Positions 59,792 through 64,000 of a stretch of DNA of 64,000 bases are shown piece by piece. The stretch's first letter is position 1. Each line of letters begins with the position of its first letter. The notes under the pieces were generated by a model. That model had not been told where the DNA came from, made no database searches, and saw only the letters and a program-made list of their open reading frames with translations. Origin of the DNA: Hyperoplus lanceolatus (taxonomy: Eukaryota > Chordata > Actinopteri > Uranoscopiformes > Ammodytidae); assembly GCA_026929865.2 (NCBI GenBank), contig CM049402.1, positions 8,303,001 to 8,367,000 of the forward strand. The letters run 5' to 3'. The translations under genes and the position numbers were made by a program.

Positions 59792-60576
59792 GGGCCCGTG
59801 TCCACCTAACGCCTTTTCCCACCGCAAGCCTTTTTTCAATTGATTCCCAATGGAAGCGGCCGCCTGGCAAAAGGCGGCCGCTCGGAGAAAAGGCGCATTT
59901 TTTGAGCGTTTTTGTCTTTTTTGTGCCCGCCCTCGAGATTTGCAAGTTGAAAAAAGTTCAACTTTTCAGAAAGGCGGTGGGACGTCACCGCCGCTTTTTT
60001 CAAAGGGCCAATCAGATATTAGATCGTCGGGACTCGTCGCCTTAGCAACAAAGAAGACGGAAGAGAAACTGCTTTTCCGCCTCTGTTTACCCGAAACTGT
60101 ACGAAAATAGTGACTTAAAATGACCAGAACAGAGGGAGGAGAGCCCGTTTGTGGGAGCAGATTAGGCGAACACTTGATTCGCTGTATTTTTATCTCCTAC
60201 GGATCGTTTCATGCGCACACGTCAGCCTACAACTTGCTCCGTGTGTTTTGCAGGAGCCGCGATAACTCCTCATCCAAACAGAGGATGGTGGAAAGTATTC
60301 TCTGTTTCATAAGACTACTCATATTAAAATGTAACGATTTAAATAGAAAACAGCAAACCTAAACAGTTAAACCAGTGTTGATAGGTCTGACTGACAGGTG
60401 ACGATCTGCTTTTTTCTCCTCTGATCACAGCGCTCTCCCAGCTCATAAAACGCTTGAAAAAAGCGGTCGAAAAAAACGCTTGAAAAAAGCGGTCGAAAAA
60501 AACGCTCAGTAGACACACTCCCGAGCGCACAGCCAGCGTTTAACGCTGGAAAAAGGCGTTAGGTGGACACGGGCCC
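59792..60576. mobile_element. element B copy 2, TTA-flanked non-autonomous DNA transposon
   Basis: 785 bp with inverted ends GGGCCCGTGTCCACCTAACG and CGTTAGGTGGACACGGGCCC, both bordered by TTA. A 3-bp TTA duplication is typical of PIF/Harbinger elements. Internal features include GCGGCCGC-containing repeats near 59855 and a duplicated GCTTGAAAAAAGCGGTCGAA near 60450-60500. It encodes nothing recognisable. Confidence 0.78.
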
Positions 60577-61370
60577 TTACACTATTAACTGAACCAACCG
60601 CCAAAAACACGGATGAAAAATGTTTAAGAAATACCCCCCTTGTATCTGTTTGCTAAAAGAAGTAGAAGAATATTGCTACGGGCCATTAAAAGGGATGGTT
60701 GTCCCGATGTGTGACTCTGCCACACTGTCAGCTGTAGGGATGCGTCACGTACATCCCTATGCACGTAAACACGGGCATGATAAAGTTGACTGTTTAGTGC
60801 TTGTTTCAGGATACGTGTTTTCAAATGCAAGCCGTGTCTCAGCCTGAATATTTTATTGAGGTAATCAGTTCAGTCCGAGGCTTGTAATGTAATCGCTCGC
60901 TATCATGTCTGTCCCAGCTGGCTACTATTTAGCCTAGCTGCTAGCTGCCCTACATGTCTCCTCTCGTATGTAAGTAACTTCCCCAACAACCAACACTGGG
61001 TGAGCTTAGCGAATATATGGATATAAATTCGGATCTGTGATGCAAATCACATGAAAGAGAGCCAGAGAAGGCTGCACGCGGTGTAAATACATTCAAAAGT
61101 CCCGGAGAGTTGGGGAGAATAAACAACAGAATGAAGCCGGTAGTCTATTGCCACTGATTGGCCAGACAATAGTGGTCTCTGGCCAATCAGTGGCCGGCCG
61201 TCTGCCGACGTCACCTTTTAGCATCGGCTCAGCTCGCTTAGAACCTAGAGTGAGGCGATACCAAAAAAGCAGCCGCTACGTGGTACCAGGTACCATGAAA
61301 TTGCGGTGGAAAAGCCAAAAATACGAGTCGAGTCGAGCTGATACCATGCGGTGGAAAAGCGCCATAATAA

Positions 61371-62363
61371 CGCTTTTCCACCGCACATGTAGCTCGACTC
61401 GACTCAACTCGACTCGACTCAACTTGGTTTGGTAGCAGCACGGGTCGTTTTCCACCGCAAATAGTACCTCCTGAACGTGGGCGGGGTTGTCGTAAGGGGC
61501 TGAAAGCCTACTCCGGAGCAAAGTAGCAAAGCAGAAATTACGAGCAGTTGTTGCACTATTAACTGAACCAACCGCCAAAAACACGGATGAAAAATGTTTA
61601 AGAAATACCCCCCTTGTATCTGTTTGCTAAAAGAAGTAGAAGAATATTGCTACGGGCCATTACAAGGGATGGTTGTTGTCCCGATGTGTGACTGCCACAC
61701 AGTCAGCTGTAAGGATGCGTCACGTACACGCACGTAAACACAGACATGATAAAGTTGACTGTTTCGTGCTTGTTTCAGGATACGTGTTTTCAAATGCAAG
61801 CCGTGTCTCAGCCTGAATATTTTATTGAGGTAATCAGTTCAGTCCGAGGCTTGTAATGTAATTGCTCGCTATCATGTCTGTCCCAGCTGGCTACTATTTA
61901 GCCTAGCTGCTAGCTGCCATACATGTCTCCTCTCGTATGTTAAAAGTAACTTCCCCAACAACCAACACTGGGTGAGCTTAGCGAATATATGGAAAAAAAT
62001 TCGGATCTGTGATGCAAATCAAATGAAAGAGAGCCAGAGAAGGTTGCACGAGGCGTAAATACACTCAAAAGTCCCGGAGAGTTGGGGAGAATAAACAACA
62101 GAATGAAGCTGGTAATCTCTGGCCAATCAGAAGCGTCGGCAGACCACTGATTGGCCAGACAATAGTCTCTGGCCAATCAGTGGCCGACCGTCTGCCGACG
62201 TCACCTTTTAGCATCGGCTCAGCTCGCTTGGAACCTAGAGCGAGGCAATACCAAAAAAGCAGCCGCTACGTGGTACCAGGTACCATGAAATTGCGGTGGA
62301 AACGCCAAAAATGCGAGTTGAGTCGAGTCGAGTCGAGCTGATACCATGCGGTGGAAAAGCGCC
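61371..62363. mobile_element. element A copy 2, uninterrupted
   Basis: About 993 bp with the same ends and interior as copy 1, directly adjacent in the same orientation. Only AATAA separates them and the first G's of its left end are missing. It contains a local duplication of GGCCAATCAG-type sequence at 62112-62180. It serves as the empty-site reference for the insertion in copy 1 (GTTGTTGCACTATT near 61550). Confidence 0.8.
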
Positions 62364-62398
62364 ATTAGTAGCTTTAGCTTATATACAGAGAGGTATAG

Positions 62399-62837
62399 CA
62401 GCCAATAATGTAAAAAACTTCCAACAGCGTAATAGTTTTTCAGTTTTTAATGAAATAAAAGCCGATAATGTTAATGTAGTAACTTGCCACTAACATAATT
62501 ACATTTCGGTCCATTACCGTAATAGCTTTTTGATTAAAATGTAATAACTGATAAGCCGACATTACTGGCAGGTTGTTACATTTTTGTCTGGGTTTTTAAA
62601 AATCCTAAACATGTATCAAAAGCAGTTTTACTGCGAATCATTAACATATCCTAGAGTCTAATTATCCCACTCAAAAAAATCCACTTTGCATCTATGAGAA
62701 ATTTTTCAATGATTGTGTTTTTTTTTATATAAAAATGGCTCACGTCATCACATAAAATTTGCATGTAAAGGTTTAAAAGCAATTACAAATGAATGAATGT
62801 TTGATATGTATGTAAAGAGGTCAAGTGGGATAAAAGG

Positions 62838-62872
<35 letters not shown>

Positions 62873-63138
62873 AAAAACATTTCTGTATAATGTTTTCATG
62901 GCAGTCTATAGAGAGAGGACGTTTATGTCCTCAAGGCCAATGAGAGTAACACAAAAGTTAAGCTGCCACAAGGGTTAAAGGCCTGACCACACAAACAGCC
63001 CTACTCTACAGTATGGACAAAAAAGTAATATCTTTAGAATTGTCATTACATTATTGGCAAGTTAATTCATATTTGGCTTTTATTGGAATAAAAATGGAAC
63101 AATTATAACATTATTGGCTGTTATTACATTATTGGCTG
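62399..63138. mobile_element. GCCAATAATG-family non-autonomous element
   Basis: About 740 bp between CAGCCAATAATGTAA and TTACATTATTGGCTG, with several internal GCCGATAATG / TTATTGGC and TAATAAC blocks and an A-run at 62843-62869. A relative lies at 18531-18965. No coding sequence. The superfamily is unknown to me. Confidence 0.62.
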
Positions 63139-63759
63139 AAAAGACAAACTGGAGAAATGGAGGCTTACTCCAGCCAAGCAGGGACAAAGGAGGAGATTGG
63201 TTTGGATGACATGTATCTTCTCTCCTCCTTTGCACACACACAGCCATGCTGAGAGGCAGCAGAGCACGCATATTTAGGATGTGTGAATAAGTGATTGTTT
63301 TACAGGGTGTAAATTAGAGACCATCAACAAAGGAAGAGGAAATGCATCGTACACTGATTGAAGCTTGCAGTTAATTATTTAAAAATTGCAGTGCATACTG
63401 TTTTTAGTTTAACACAGGTTCCACACACAGTGGAACAAACAACCTGTGATGAGCACTCCTGTTGATTTAGCATAGGGTTGTGAAAACAGATTTGTTTATT
63501 TGATTGAGCAAGGAGGTATTTCTGATTACAAATACAAAGTTAGACTAATGTTTGATGCGCTATGACACTGTAATGTGACTGTCTTACACTTTGGTAACAT
63601 CATTTTAGGTCATTTTCAGAATGATCAAGTTCCACGAGCAGTTTGTCAAATGGTGACTTGATGGGGAGCTGATGATGAACCCTGCTGGTTTTCTCTTCAG
63701 CTAGAAACACTGGGTAGTCTTTTCTATTGCCTCTTAAACAATAGAATCTTAAAGCCACT
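63139..63759. other. non-coding, no gene seen
   Basis: Unique sequence between two transposon copies, within or upstream of the abcb7 5' introns. Confidence 0.5.
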
Positions 63760-64000
63760 ACGAGTAACTTTGTCCGTTGGCGGCCCCTTTGGACAAAAGC
63801 GGTAGTATTTTTACGATGCCAGCTGTCGTAAAGCTGTTTTCTAGCGCGTGCTGGTCTTGCGAGTGTCAAATGAATAGGACGCAATAAAGTGCATGTCCGT
63901 GTGTTGAAAGTGTGAGGACACGGACTCTTTTCGGCTCCGTGAGAGTGGTTAGTGACACTGCATCAACTAATGCCAGTCAGTGCCACACACACCTGATTGC
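63760..64000. mobile_element. TTAA family 2, copy entering the right edge
   Basis: Begins TTAAAGCCACTACGAGTAAC and follows the copy at 5942 closely up to the window end (CACACCTGATTGC), so only the left 241 bp are visible. Confidence 0.8.

Larger units (their letters stand above)
58960..61363. mobile_element. element A copy 1, carrying nested insertions
   Basis: Inverted ends GGCGCTTTTCCACCGCA / TGCGGTGGAAAAGCGCC, each followed inside by ACTCG/CGAGT repeats and by a second inner TTTTCCACCGCAA / TTGCGGTGGAAAA. Compared with copy 2 it has about 1450 extra bp at 59129-60579. No transposase reading frame is seen. The superfamily is not certain. Confidence 0.8.

Noticed and set aside
59604..60530. 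Frames of 60-113 codons inside B elements
   Set aside because: No transposase motifs; the two copies do not conserve one frame, and the similarity is at DNA level.

Overview
The window is vertebrate, almost certainly teleost, genomic DNA. The evidence is one spliced gene whose product matches vertebrate ABCB7, very dense CA/GT and TA microsatellites, tRNA-derived SINEs, Tc1 elements with long inverted repeats, and many short palindromic DNA-transposon derivatives of types common in fish. It is gene-poor and most of it is non-coding.

The only host gene supported is abcb7, the mitochondrial inner-membrane half ABC transporter of the Fe-S export pathway, on the minus strand. Twelve consecutive coding exons lie between 57609 and 40194. 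All junctions have AG/GT borders and keep frame, giving 602 residues from the second part of the membrane domain to the natural stop. About 150 N-terminal residues (mitochondrial targeting segment and first membrane segments) are missing and should lie beyond position 64000. All nucleotide-binding motifs are intact: Walker A (split by an intron), Q-loop, signature, Walker B, D-loop and H-loop.

The last abcb7 intron (40413-45926) holds two Tc1 elements in TA microsatellite. One (43523-45163) has an uninterrupted 341-codon DD34E transposase and about 215-bp inverted repeats. The other (41727-43359) is a dead palindromic derivative in which the 3' half is present twice in opposite orientation. 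Upstream of the exons, 58239-63138 is a stack of non-autonomous DNA transposons: a hAT-type element with an 8-bp target duplication, two tandem copies of a family with TIR GGCGCTTTTCCACCGCA, the first carrying nested TTA-flanked elements, then a GCCAATAATG family element.

Positions 1-40000 contain no coding sequence that I can recognise. They hold microsatellites, four copies of a TTAA-flanked palindromic family, a second TTAA family (5942-6825, with another copy entering at 63760), a large inverted repeat around an ATGT microsatellite (2868-3783), two tRNA-derived SINEs and a CpG-rich stretch at about 31400-32100 that looks like a vertebrate promoter. From human gene order (NEXMIF lies 3' of ABCB7) this could be the promoter and first intron of nexmif, but nothing coding confirms it.
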